Assembly: GCA_002428985.1 (NCBI GenBank)
Contig: DIYL01000021.1
Span: forward strand, 62,001 to 126,000
Source of the DNA: Anaerolineales bacterium UBA6055
Lineage (GTDB): Bacteria > Chloroflexota > Anaerolineae > Aggregatilineales > Phototrophicaceae
Length of the DNA stretch: 64,000 bases
Direction: 5' to 3'
Shown here: one piece after another, positions 52,675-61,886 of the stretch
Layout: each line of letters begins with the position of its first letter
How positions within the stretch are numbered: the first letter of the stretch is position 1
Translations under genes and position numbers: made by a program
Notes under the pieces: generated by a model
Told to the model about the DNA's origin: nothing
The model's database searches: none
What the model saw: only the letters and a program-made list of their open reading frames with translations

Positions 52675-53301
52675 ATGGCAACAGACCGCAAAAGTTACCA
52701 GCAAATATGCCCGATGGCGAACGCATTGGACATTGTTGGTGACCGTTGGACAATCTTGATTCTGCGCGAGCTTTTGGGCGGACCTGCACGATTCAATGAA
52801 CTACGTGATGGTTTACCCGGCATCGCAAAGAATTTACTGATCGAACGGCTTCGTCGTTTAGAAGAAGATGGCGTGGTGCGACAAATGAAAATGCATAACA
52901 CCGCTGTTTATGCGCTGACAGAATCCGGTGCAGGCATCCGAACAGCACTTGAGGAGCTAGCCTTTTGGGGCACACAGATGAAACGTATTGCGCCTGTGAT
53001 TCACGAACGTAGTATTCGCGCAATAGCGATGGCGTTACATTCGGTTGTTGTTCGAGCAGGGGATAAATTACCACAAGAACGTTATGTGGTTGAAGTTGGT
53101 GTCGATGGCGAATTTATGGAGATTGTCCTTGATCAAAATCCAGCAGTCATCGCACGCCCAGCATCTAGTCCGAACGCGAGCCTATCAACAACCTACGAGG
53201 GCATTTCGACCGTCTTACGGGGTCAAGTTGACCGTTCACTGTTCACAGAAATTTCGGGTGATGAAACGGCAGTTCAGTACTTCTTGGATGCAGTCGGATA
53301 G
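52675..53301 (+). CDS. HxlR-family transcriptional regulator with SCP2-like C-terminal part
   Basis: The 208-residue protein starts after AAGGAG and has the HxlR winged-helix signature at residues ~10-100 (CPMANALDIVGDRWTILILRELLGGPARFNELRDGLPGIAKNLLIERLRRLEEDGVV). One cysteine (CPM) sits where redox-sensing HxlR proteins carry theirs. Residues ~115-205 are beta-rich and resemble an SCP2-type ligand-binding domain. It diverges from two ABM-like genes and probably controls them in response to a ligand or electrophile. The operators lie in the shared 173-bp gap. Confidence 0.92.
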   Translation: MATDRKSYQQICPMANALDIVGDRWTILILRELLGGPARFNELRDGLPGIAKNLLIERLRRLEEDGVVRQMKMHNTAVYALTESGAGIRTALEELAFWGTQMKRIAPVIHERSIRAIAMALHSVVVRAGDKLPQERYVVEVGVDGEFMEIVLDQNPAVIARPASSPNASLSTTYEGISTVLRGQVDRSLFTEISGDETAVQYFLDAVG

Positions 53302-53341
53302 AAGAACATCCCGACCACATCCTACAGAAACGTTATTGGAT

Positions 53342-54466
53342 CTATGAGGGTAATACATCCCGTAGACGATCGATCAATAGTTGTGCTTCATCGGCTGTGT
53401 TGTAGACCTGAAATGATACCCGTAGATGGGGACGGTCTAGCACTGTAGTCGGTGGCACTTCTATTTTGTAATCTTCGTATAACTGAACCGAGACAGCCAT
53501 TGCATCGCATTCTGGTAGTGGAATTGTGACCATCTGCGAAAATTGATTTTCTGAAAGGGGTGTCAGCCCATATTCATCACAGATACGCATCTGTGTCGAT
53601 AGGGCGAGTTCATGGCAGTCTTTGCGGACTTGATCCCAATTATGATCTTTTTGAAATTGAATCGCTGTGGGTACCGTCAAATAAGCAGATAAATCGCGTG
53701 TACCATGCCATTCGTTTTGTTCAAAGAAGTTCGCACCTTCGTACCATCCATGTGAAATAACAAGCGGGTCGATCATCGTGTGATGTTCTTTACGGACATG
53801 TAAAAATGCCGACCCTTTTGGCGCACACACCCATTTATGGAAGTTCCCGCTATACACATCTGCACCAATTTCAGTCAAATCTAATGGGATTTGCCCCGGT
53901 ACGTGTGCACCGTCAATTATTGTAAAAATACCATGTTCACGAGCACGTTTACAAATCATCACAATCGGGAACATCAATGCGCTTGGCGATGTGATATGAC
54001 TTATAACAATGACTTTAGTACGATCGGTCACTTTTTCAAAGAAACCCTCCACAAAGTTCTCATCAGTGGTATAGGGAATTTCGACATTGTAGCGGACAAT
54101 GTTTGCGCCTGTCTTCTGGGCAACAAACGCCATCGTCTTATTGATCGCACCATATTCATGATCGGTGGACAAAATTTCATCACCAGCATTTAGCTTCAAG
54201 GACTTGGCAACCGTGTTGATACCCAGTGTCGCATTGGTCACAAAGACGACTTCTTCAGCTGGTGCATTCAAAAAGTTAGCAATCTTTTCGGTCGCATCTT
54301 CCATTAATCCAACTCGGCGGCGATTTAAAAATTCTACAGGTTGGCGTTCCAGTTCAAGTTGCCATTCTTGATAGGTTTTGAACACCTCTTTGGGACATGC
54401 TCCGAATGAACCATGATTGAAGAATACAACATCATCACGGATGAGAAAATCGTCACGGGTTAACAT
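53342..54466 (-). CDS. Class V aminotransferase (isopenicillin N epimerase/NifS-like)
   Basis: The 374-residue PLP enzyme has FFNHGSFGACP at the start, typical of the isopenicillin-N-epimerase-like group. STDHEYGAIN and TIIDGAHVPGQIPLDLTEIGADVYSGNFHKWVCAPKG hold the PLP Asp/His region and the Schiff-base Lys (HKW). It could be an epimerase, a lyase or a cysteine-desulfurase-like enzyme. There is no pathway context to choose. It ends close to the convergent HxlR gene. Confidence 0.9.
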   Translation of the reverse strand: MLTRDDFLIRDDVVFFNHGSFGACPKEVFKTYQEWQLELERQPVEFLNRRRVGLMEDATEKIANFLNAPAEEVVFVTNATLGINTVAKSLKLNAGDEILSTDHEYGAINKTMAFVAQKTGANIVRYNVEIPYTTDENFVEGFFEKVTDRTKVIVISHITSPSALMFPIVMICKRAREHGIFTIIDGAHVPGQIPLDLTEIGADVYSGNFHKWVCAPKGSAFLHVRKEHHTMIDPLVISHGWYEGANFFEQNEWHGTRDLSAYLTVPTAIQFQKDHNWDQVRKDCHELALSTQMRICDEYGLTPLSENQFSQMVTIPLPECDAMAVSVQLYEDYKIEVPPTTVLDRPHLRVSFQVYNTADEAQLLIDRLRDVLPS

Positions 54467-54572
54467 CAGTTGTCGTCACACTTTCTATGATTTACAGCAG
54501 ATAATTAAATTCGATAAAATTATAGAGAAGAGACATGCCTCTTCCCCAACAAAGGATTATGCATATTACAAA

Positions 54573-55613
54573 TTATGAATCGCTATCGTTAAAGTCCGAC
54601 ATATTATTGAGCAACGCCTGCGATAACTTCAACACATTATCATAATCGTCGGTGTTCATTAAAGCTGTCGGGCTATGAATATAACGACAGGGTGTGGATA
54701 GAATCATTGTGGGAATGCCAGTATGCGCCACATGAATCGCGCCACCATCGGTTCCGCCACCACGAATTGTCTTGTATTGATACGGGATGTTGTTTGCTTC
54801 GGCAGTTTCACGGACAAACTTCAACACACGTGGGTCAGAAATCATACGTGCATCCATAAGTGTCAACACAGCCCCTTCCCCGAGTTTACATCCAGGATTC
54901 GGCGCAATATCACCTGCATCAACTTCAAGATTTGGGTTTGGCAAATCATGTGCTGTTGTTCCTTCCAGTACAATCGCCGCGTCGGGATTAAGGCGTTGCG
55001 CTGCGATTTGTGCACCGCGTAACCCAACCTCTTCTTGCACAGTGAATGCAGCAATCACCGTCACTGGATACGGGCCGTTTTGCAAAATATCAATCAAAAT
55101 CGAACAACCGACGCGATCATCAAAAGCTTTACCCCGTACAATCTTGTCACTCAATTGCGCGTAAAAACTATCAAATGCAATACGATCCCCTAATTGTGCA
55201 GCACCTTTATCTGTCGCCCCGGTGTCGATGCGTAAGCTATCCATCTCGACAACATTCATACTGCGCCCAAGATGAATCGGTTTCCAGAGGATAACACCGG
55301 GGGTTCGTTTTTCGCCGACTTTGACACGTAATCCGGGTAAAATTCGCGCATCAATCCCGCCGACATTGGTAAATTGAATTAAACCATTGCCATCGACATT
55401 GGTCACCATCATGCCGACTTCATCCATATGAGCAGCAATCATCACCGTATAATCGGGGTTTTCTGTTCCTTTTTGGATAGCGATCACATTCCCGATGTTA
55501 TCCACGGTCATATCAGTCACATGCTCACCGATTGCCTCCATGACAATATCACGAACTTCGCCCTCTTCACCACTCACGCCAATTGCATTTGAAAGTTCTT
55601 CTAATAACATCAT
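54573..55613 (-). CDS. M42-family metallopeptidase (glutamyl/aminopeptidase)
   Basis: The 346-residue enzyme should remove N-terminal residues from peptides as a large, tetrahedral cytoplasmic oligomer. The dinuclear metal ligands are visible in AAHMDEVG (His), KAFDDRVGC (Asp), TVQEEVGLRG (Glu-Glu) and STPCRYIHSP (His). The start MMLLEELSNAIGVSGEEGEVRD follows AAGGA. It is a typical M42 length. Confidence 0.93.
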   Translation of the reverse strand: MMLLEELSNAIGVSGEEGEVRDIVMEAIGEHVTDMTVDNIGNVIAIQKGTENPDYTVMIAAHMDEVGMMVTNVDGNGLIQFTNVGGIDARILPGLRVKVGEKRTPGVILWKPIHLGRSMNVVEMDSLRIDTGATDKGAAQLGDRIAFDSFYAQLSDKIVRGKAFDDRVGCSILIDILQNGPYPVTVIAAFTVQEEVGLRGAQIAAQRLNPDAAIVLEGTTAHDLPNPNLEVDAGDIAPNPGCKLGEGAVLTLMDARMISDPRVLKFVRETAEANNIPYQYKTIRGGGTDGGAIHVAHTGIPTMILSTPCRYIHSPTALMNTDDYDNVLKLSQALLNNMSDFNDSDS

Positions 55614-55791
55614 TTGTCCTTATTGTCGATTCACAAACCACATCTGCCTATAATACTCCAATGCACCACGAAGGCAACATAGCAGGTCGAAAATATCCCA
55701 AATAAAAAATCTGCCAATATCCTTATGGTTGAAAGTGACATGGCAGAACTCATAATAAGTCAATTTATGTGACAACTAATGGTGGTTTTCA

Positions 55792-56547
55792 CTAGCTGAT
55801 TAAGGTCAGCACACTCCCCACCATCATCAGGATAGATGTGAGCCACAATAACAAAACAGCAAATCCAGCCGATGTTGGGCGACCCAGTTTGACGTTATGG
55901 TGTAAGATGTTTCCAGCCGTCATCGAGACAAATATGCAAATCGCAAAGGTGATGATACCAGCCACACTAAATGTCATACCGACAGCAAAAATTCCGGCGA
56001 CAACATACGCGAGGCGTAACACCACAACTCTAGAAATTCCAAAAATAATCCCGAGGGCTACCGACGCGCCAGCAGTCAACGCTAAACCCGTGCTAGCATC
56101 TTGCATCACACCAAAAGCTACCACACCAATCATACTAAACGACAATCCAAATCCGATGCCGTAGACCAGTCCTAGTGATAATTCATTCTCGATATAACTC
56201 ATGATACCGAGCATTAATCCAATCACCAATGCACCCACCAATAAAACCAGAGGCGAGATGTCATAATGTTCGATAAAGTAACGGGATAAGTAAGCGTCTA
56301 CAACCAGCGGACTAACAAGCAACAGCAATGTCACTGTCACCAATGTGGCAATTAACCAGCCAGCTGTGCGCTTCATGGCATGAGGTCCGTAAAGATTATG
56401 ATGGATACCAATACGAGCTGGGTTGAAGAATATCCAGAAGGCAATACTAAACCAATCACGTAGATTCCATGCGTTGAGGCGATGGGTTGTTTTACGTTTT
56501 TCCGATGGTGTTGCGGGTAAAACCGTTGCATTGTGCGCTATATTCAT
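55792..56547 (-). CDS. Multi-pass membrane protein
   Basis: The 251-residue protein has about seven helices, starting near residue 65 after a soluble N-terminus (LNAWNLRDWFSIAFWIFFNPARIGIHH). Helices such as SPLVLLVGALVIGLMLGIMSYIE and GLSFSMIGVVAFGVM are Gly/Ala-rich. No catalytic or transporter signature is seen. It diverges from the DMT transporter gene. Confidence 0.72.
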   Translation of the reverse strand: MNIAHNATVLPATPSEKRKTTHRLNAWNLRDWFSIAFWIFFNPARIGIHHNLYGPHAMKRTAGWLIATLVTVTLLLLVSPLVVDAYLSRYFIEHYDISPLVLLVGALVIGLMLGIMSYIENELSLGLVYGIGFGLSFSMIGVVAFGVMQDASTGLALTAGASVALGIIFGISRVVVLRLAYVVAGIFAVGMTFSVAGIITFAICIFVSMTAGNILHHNVKLGRPTSAGFAVLLLWLTSILMMVGSVLTLIS

Positions 56548-56690
56548 GTTGGGTTACCTTGCTCACTCGTAGATAGACAAATTATACAACTGATGCAAAA
56601 CATCGCAAAATTGAGCTTGCGGTAGGCTTGCGCAGTGATGGATGTTACGATGAGCAGAATTATCAACCAACCACCGGACAAGCTATTTTA

Positions 56691-57611
56691 ATGTCAACAA
56701 ACCGCAGTATCGCCATCATACTCCTAATTATCTTCTCAGCGGGATTAACTCCGATTGCTATCCGCTATACACAGGCAGAAGGTGTGCCGTCTCTCGTCAT
56801 TTTGTTCATCAGGCTTTGGTTGATCACCTTCGCATTGTTCCCGATTGTATGGATACGCTACCGCGAAGAATTGCTCGCGATGACATTGCGACAGTGGGCA
56901 TTTTCATTGATTGCGGGTTTTTGGCTCGCAATGAATTTATTTATGCTGTTTTTATCGTTGGAATATACGAGTGTCCTCGTCTCTAGTGTGTTGCGCCGAA
57001 CCACCCCAGCATGGATTGTGCTACCGGAAATTTTCTTGTTCGGGGTGATCTTCTCGCGTAAATTCTGGCTAAGCCTCGTCATGACAATCATCGGCGTGGT
57101 CTTGGTTGGATTTGGCGGACTAACAGCGATTGAAGCCGGATCAAACCCGTTACTAGGAGCGGGGATGGCATCATTCGGCGCGATTTGTTTCGGGATTTAT
57201 CTGCTGATTGGACGCAGGCTCAACAATCGGATTCCACCATTGGTATATAGTTTTGTTGTATTTTTAAGCGCAGGGATTGTCACGACATTTTTTGTTGGCA
57301 TCACCGCCACACCTGTCACAGGCTATTCAACAGCAGGCTATCTGTGGGTCATCGGTGTGACGATTCTGGCACAAGTCCTCGGGCACATCCCCATCAATAT
57401 CGCCTTGCAACAATTCACAGCTACTGCAATGGCGATCGTCCTACAGATTGGTGTGGTGCTGAGTGCCGTCTTTGCACTCTTTTTATTCGGCGAGATTCCA
57501 TCATTATTGCAGGTTGTTGGTAGTGTCTTGGTCATCTTCGGCGTAACCATCACCACAATTGAGCAAACCCAACATAATCGCAAGCGTGTTGCTGAGAAAC
57601 AAAAAGCCTAA
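56691..57611 (+). CDS. DMT-superfamily (EamA) transporter
   Basis: I chose ATG 56691 (MSTNRSIAIILLIIF...), which begins directly at the first helix; a longer frame from 56628 adds 21 polar residues. The ~306-residue protein has ten helices in two EamA halves (first: SAGLTPIAIRYTQAEGVPSLVILFIR; second: GAGMASFGAICFGIYLLIGRRL). It should export or import small metabolites such as amino acids or nucleotides. The substrate is unknown. Its stop lies 2 bp from that of the convergent PP2C-like gene. Confidence 0.88.
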   Translation: MSTNRSIAIILLIIFSAGLTPIAIRYTQAEGVPSLVILFIRLWLITFALFPIVWIRYREELLAMTLRQWAFSLIAGFWLAMNLFMLFLSLEYTSVLVSSVLRRTTPAWIVLPEIFLFGVIFSRKFWLSLVMTIIGVVLVGFGGLTAIEAGSNPLLGAGMASFGAICFGIYLLIGRRLNNRIPPLVYSFVVFLSAGIVTTFFVGITATPVTGYSTAGYLWVIGVTILAQVLGHIPINIALQQFTATAMAIVLQIGVVLSAVFALFLFGEIPSLLQVVGSVLVIFGVTITTIEQTQHNRKRVAEKQKA

Positions 57612-57613
57612 GC

Positions 57614-58417
57614 CTAATCACTACCTTGAAATGGAAATCTGTTGCTGATAAAAATTGCTGAGGTATTCAAACGACTTTTCCATCCTTGAGCTGATCGGTC
57701 AGTTAATTGCTTGCAAGCATCTGATGGATTCTTGCTTACGAGTAGTGATTGATGCGCCTCTAAATCAAACTTATTGGGATTGATAAAGTCAATAGCAGTG
57801 TTACTTGCCAATAAAATACCTGTTGATTCATTGATTTCGATTGCTAGTAGTTCAGGTTCTATCGTCTTGTCCATGCCAATTGCTCGATATAAACGTCCAC
57901 TATCTGGCGTTTCTGCTAACTCTTCATATGTTATGTGTCCACGTTTTACTAGCAGTTCTCCAAATGTATGAAATTCGGTTATTCGCTTCATCTTAACTGA
58001 TTCAACCAAGATCGACATCATATCACCCACATGTCCAATATATGCTTTATTTGCAGTATTCAACAGGACAATTGCAGTTCCACCTAATGTTTTACTGGGA
58101 TGTTGAAATACTTTGTTGTTTGCTAAAACAATAGCTTCTTCAATCCACTCCAGATAATGTGGTGTATCATGTCCCTTGGTAAGCATCTCATCAAATAAAC
58201 AAGTGCTGATAAATGAAGCAATATGTTTGACTATTAATTTAGGCGCAAGGGTAGCATCATCTTTACTGCCCATACCCTTTGCGATTATATATAAACCAAT
58301 AGTCTTATCTATAGCTTGTTTAGTATGAATTTGTTGTACAAAAACACGATGTCTGTAATGATCGTAAAGATCACCTTTTATGCTAGCCAATCCATAGTCA
58401 AGTCGTATAGGTTGCAT
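57614..58417 (-). CDS. Degenerate PP2C-like protein (probable pseudophosphatase)
   Basis: ATG 58417 (MQPIRLDYGLASIKGD...) follows GGAG with 8-base spacing. The ~267-residue protein aligns with the PP2C fold: GLASIKGDLYDHYRH where active enzymes have G-x-x-S-x-x-G-x-x-R-x-x-N-E-D; LYIIAKGMGSK for V-x-D-G-M-G-G; GGTAIVLLNTANKAYIGHVGDM for G-T-T-...-x-V-G-D-S-R; LLASNTAID for L-x-S-D-G-x-x-D; and a final LNTSAIFI for D-N-x-T-x-x. The metal-binding Asp residues are missing in each place, so it should not be an active phosphatase and may instead bind phosphoproteins or regulate a partner. Confidence 0.75.
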   Translation of the reverse strand: MQPIRLDYGLASIKGDLYDHYRHRVFVQQIHTKQAIDKTIGLYIIAKGMGSKDDATLAPKLIVKHIASFISTCLFDEMLTKGHDTPHYLEWIEEAIVLANNKVFQHPSKTLGGTAIVLLNTANKAYIGHVGDMMSILVESVKMKRITEFHTFGELLVKRGHITYEELAETPDSGRLYRAIGMDKTIEPELLAIEINESTGILLASNTAIDFINPNKFDLEAHQSLLVSKNPSDACKQLTDRSAQGWKSRLNTSAIFISNRFPFQGSD

Positions 58418-58655
58418 GATGTTTTCTCCGTTTGGTTTGTCTCTATCATACAATCTGCACACAATTCACACATGGAAAAAGCCCACCAAACCATTACAAT
58501 CAGGGAAATATTGATGAGTGTGTTGCCAATCAGAAAGCCTAGCCTAATATTTGGGATTGTACGGTGTGGATACACAGAAATCTATTCGCAGATACCCGAA
58601 ATTGCTCAAATTCTGAGCTGTCAGTACACATGAATTATATGAGGAGCGTTTGGAC

Positions 58656-60179
58656 ATGCAACAAATTTTAGAACAACTCGGCATCAAAGCTGTAAATTCC
58701 GGTGTGTGCCTCGGTGTAGACAATTGGGTAGAGGACGCCAACGGGAAAGAGCTGGTCTCAATTAACCCGAGCAACAATCAACCGATTGCAAGTGTGACAC
58801 AAGGCACAGCCGAAAGTTATGACAAAGCGGTGGAAACCACCCGCGAAGCCTTCAAAACATGGCGCAAAATGCCTGCACCTAAACGTGGTGAAATTATCCG
58901 TGACCTCGGCAACGAACTACGCAAACATAAAGAAGCCCTCGGTGAATTGGTGACATTGGAAAACGGTAAAATCCGCACCGAAGGATTAGGCGAAGTCCAA
59001 GAGATGATCGACATCTGCGATTTTGCTGTTGGGCTGTCGCGTCAATTGTATGGCCTGACGATGCATTCGGAACGCCCTGAACATCGTATGTATGAGCAAT
59101 GGCATCCAATGGGTGCAATCGGAATTATCACAGCATTTAACTTCCCTGTAGCAGTATGGGCATGGAATGCAGCGATTGCAGCAGTTTGTGGCAATACCAT
59201 GATCTGGAAACCGTCCCCAACAACGCCATTAACAGCAATTGCGGTACAAAATATCTGTAACGAAATCATGGCGCGTCACGGTGTTGATGGTGTCTTTACG
59301 CTCGTGATTGGGGAGAATGAAGAAGTCGGCGAACGCATGATTAATGATGACCGCCTCCCACTGATTAGTTTTACAGGATCGATTAAAGTTGGTAAACATG
59401 TTGCCAAAGCGGTTGCGGGACGACTCGGACGTAGTATCCTCGAATTAGGCGGGAACAACGGCATTATTGTGACTGAAGATGCAGACCTTGACCTCGCCAC
59501 CCGTGGTATTTTGTTTGGTGCAGTTGGAACTGCGGGACAACGCTGTACATCCACCCGCCGTATTATCGCACATAAGTCGATCGTTGATGACCTCACCAAC
59601 CGTCTAGTTAAAGGGTATCAATCCGTTAAAATCGGCGATCCTATGGACGATAGCACGCTGATGGGACCGTTAGTGAGTTCACGCTCAGTTGATAATATGA
59701 TGGCAGCGATTGAAACAGCTAAATCTGACGGGGGTGAAGTGCTGACGGGTGGCGGTAAACTATATAACATCGGCGCTAATTATGTCGAACCGACCATCAT
59801 CCGTATGCCACAACAAACCCAGCTTGTATGTGATGAGACCTTTGCACCGATTTTGTACATCATGGAATACGACACAATCGACGAAGCAATTGACATCCAC
59901 AACGATGTACCACAGGGTCTATCGAGTGCAATTTTCACCAATAATTTGCGCACATCGGAACGCTTCTTGAGCCATGCAGGATCCGATTGCGGGATTGCGA
60001 ATGTCAACATCGGCACAAGCGGTGCAGAAATTGGTGGCGCATTTGGTGGTGAAAAAGAAACCGGTGGCGGACGCGAATCAGGGTCGGATGCGTGGAAAGG
60101 TTATATGCGCCGTCAGACCAATACCATCAATTACTCAACGGAATTGCCACTCGCACAAGGTGTCGAATTCGACATTTAA
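58656..60179 (+). CDS. Aldehyde dehydrogenase, ALDH7 (aminoadipate-semialdehyde)-type
   Basis: ATG 58656 has GAGGAG 9 bases upstream; a TTG two codons earlier is too close to that site. The ~507-residue enzyme has GAIGIITAFNFPVAVWAWN, GSIKVGKHVAKAVAGR (NAD-binding region), catalytic Glu in LELGGNNG and nucleophile Cys in GTAGQRCTSTRR. The sequence near the C-terminus (GGAFGGEKETGGGRESGSDAWKGYMRR) is the ALDH7/AmaB-type signature. It should oxidise 2-aminoadipate 6-semialdehyde or a related aldehyde with NAD+, in lysine breakdown. No other lysine gene is close. Confidence 0.93.
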   Translation: MQQILEQLGIKAVNSGVCLGVDNWVEDANGKELVSINPSNNQPIASVTQGTAESYDKAVETTREAFKTWRKMPAPKRGEIIRDLGNELRKHKEALGELVTLENGKIRTEGLGEVQEMIDICDFAVGLSRQLYGLTMHSERPEHRMYEQWHPMGAIGIITAFNFPVAVWAWNAAIAAVCGNTMIWKPSPTTPLTAIAVQNICNEIMARHGVDGVFTLVIGENEEVGERMINDDRLPLISFTGSIKVGKHVAKAVAGRLGRSILELGGNNGIIVTEDADLDLATRGILFGAVGTAGQRCTSTRRIIAHKSIVDDLTNRLVKGYQSVKIGDPMDDSTLMGPLVSSRSVDNMMAAIETAKSDGGEVLTGGGKLYNIGANYVEPTIIRMPQQTQLVCDETFAPILYIMEYDTIDEAIDIHNDVPQGLSSAIFTNNLRTSERFLSHAGSDCGIANVNIGTSGAEIGGAFGGEKETGGGRESGSDAWKGYMRRQTNTINYSTELPLAQGVEFDI

Positions 60180-60193
60180 ATCTTATAGGGCAA

Positions 60194-60219
60194 AAATCCC
60201 CTGTAGATGCAGGGGATTT
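60194..60219. terminator. Bidirectional terminator
   Basis: AAATCCCCTG (60194-60203) and CAGGGGATTT (60210-60219) form a perfect 10-bp stem with a six-base loop between convergent genes. Confidence 0.8.
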
Positions 60220-60242
60220 GAGACGCTTGGTTTTCTTTCAAC

Positions 60243-61727
60243 TTAACGGTTTGGTACACATGCCAATTGGTTACCGGCGGTTTGGCAAGTCCCTGTGAGC
60301 GTACCGTTTGGTGTATTGACACTACAGGTTGCATTTTGAGCGAGACCATTGCAGGCATTGATTGCTTCTTGAGGTGGTTGTTGACCATTGCCACCACCGT
60401 TACCGCCTTGTGGAGGTTGTTGACCTTGACCACCGCCGTTGCCACCATTGCCATTTCCACCCTGAGGTGCTTGACCTTGACCACCTGTCATCGTATTAAA
60501 GACGAGGGTTGATGGGTCGCCACCGGTTGATGGATTGGCCGTGCCACCCGTCACACAGCGAACATAGTTGAAGGAGCGACGCGCGTCACCCTGTGGACCG
60601 AACCCGTTAACTTCGTCGGCTGGTACACCTGCTTTTGGATCGGAGCGTTGAGCACCTGCACCATGCACATCAACCCAGCCACCGAACTGTTCCATATTAC
60701 CTAGTGCACGTCCGAAGGACATATAAACTGCATTCCCAACACGACCGTTATCACTGATGTGAGTGGTACTCGTCCAGTAGAAGCCATAGTCAGCTTGCCC
60801 GCCTTCGTTGCTAATTTGGGTTGCAGTAAATATCGGATCAAGTGCAGCGGAACTAGTTGTTCCCGGCGAACGATTGTAATCGAGGATACTGTGTAATTCT
60901 TTAGCATTTGGCAAACGCCAGCTATCCGACCCCGCCATTGAGAGATTTTCACAGTAATTCAGAGCATCGCCCCATAGCAAGCCTTCCCCATTATCAGCTT
61001 GCATCCATGTCAGCCCTGTTGCATTATCAGTCACTGTACCATTGCCATTGTCCGCAAAATTATTTACACCGTAGCCATTGCCACCACGAACATAGATTGC
61101 GAAATAACCACCACCACGATTCTGTGTCGGGTAACATTTGATGCGACCATCGGCGAAATTTACACCGAAGAAGCATTCAGAACCACCCATAACCACATCC
61201 ACATAGATGCTACTCGTCACCCATTGACTGTCAATTGTACGTTCGCCATTGGATTCATCACCATATTGGAATGCAAAAACCTCATCATCGAGGAATGGAT
61301 GTGTATTGCTTTCATCAAAACTACCGCTGACATCACGACCGGAAAAATCCATTAACGAATAAAGCTCTTTAATTGTAGGTACACGCCAATCGGTATAACC
61401 ACCTAAATTAAATGATGTCACAGCGTTGACAGCATCATAATATGCTTGTTTTGATCCAGGGTCGGTACTCCACATCAAGCCCGTGTTCAAATCTGTCGCT
61501 GTCCCATCACCATTAACTTGGTAGGATGGTTGCAATCCCTCATATTGTGCGTCTTGTCCGTTAAAAGCTGTCCCACACAGAATCAATTCAGAATCAGTAC
61601 TGCAATGTATCTGATTGGTATCGACGATGGGATAAGTCAGGTTGTCTTGTGCTTGTACTAATGAGGTAAAACTGAGAACAAAAATCACGCAAATAAAAAG
61701 AACATGTCGTGCCTTGTGTGTCATCAT
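60243..61727 (-). CDS. Secreted Lcl/DUF1566-type protein with Gly/Gln-rich region
   Basis: The 494-residue protein has a signal peptide (KARHVLFICVIFVLSFTSLVQAQ). It then has two similar DUF1566 (Lcl C-terminal) units: YQVNGDGTATDLNTGLMWSTDPGSKQAYYDAVNAVTSFNLGGYTDWRVPTIKELYSLMDFSG and NFADNGNGTVTDNATGLTWMQADNGEGLLWGDALNYCENLSMAGSDSWRLPNAKELHSILDYN. A Gly/Asn/Gln/Pro-rich stretch follows near the C-terminus (about residues 405-450), and the protein ends in a Cys-containing tail. Lcl-type domains bind glycans or adhere to surfaces. No enzyme motif is seen. Confidence 0.88.
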   Translation of the reverse strand: MMTHKARHVLFICVIFVLSFTSLVQAQDNLTYPIVDTNQIHCSTDSELILCGTAFNGQDAQYEGLQPSYQVNGDGTATDLNTGLMWSTDPGSKQAYYDAVNAVTSFNLGGYTDWRVPTIKELYSLMDFSGRDVSGSFDESNTHPFLDDEVFAFQYGDESNGERTIDSQWVTSSIYVDVVMGGSECFFGVNFADGRIKCYPTQNRGGGYFAIYVRGGNGYGVNNFADNGNGTVTDNATGLTWMQADNGEGLLWGDALNYCENLSMAGSDSWRLPNAKELHSILDYNRSPGTTSSAALDPIFTATQISNEGGQADYGFYWTSTTHISDNGRVGNAVYMSFGRALGNMEQFGGWVDVHGAGAQRSDPKAGVPADEVNGFGPQGDARRSFNYVRCVTGGTANPSTGGDPSTLVFNTMTGGQGQAPQGGNGNGGNGGGQGQQPPQGGNGGGNGQQPPQEAINACNGLAQNATCSVNTPNGTLTGTCQTAGNQLACVPNR

Positions 61728-61886
61728 ATATTCCCCCTAGAATATTGATAGTAGATAGAACGTCAGTAAGCCGTCATGTAATCGCCACACAGAATTAGAT
61801 AATTTCGGTTACAATATCCCATGTATGACTTATATTCAGTCTAAGGGCAATTTGTAAACGAAGCATGGAGATAATGTAAAATCTTT

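Noticed and set aside
60359..60480. Repetitive tract that looks like a short tandem array
   Set aside because: It is the coding sequence for a Gly/Gln/Asn/Pro-rich tail of the secreted Lcl-type protein; no spacers as in CRISPR.
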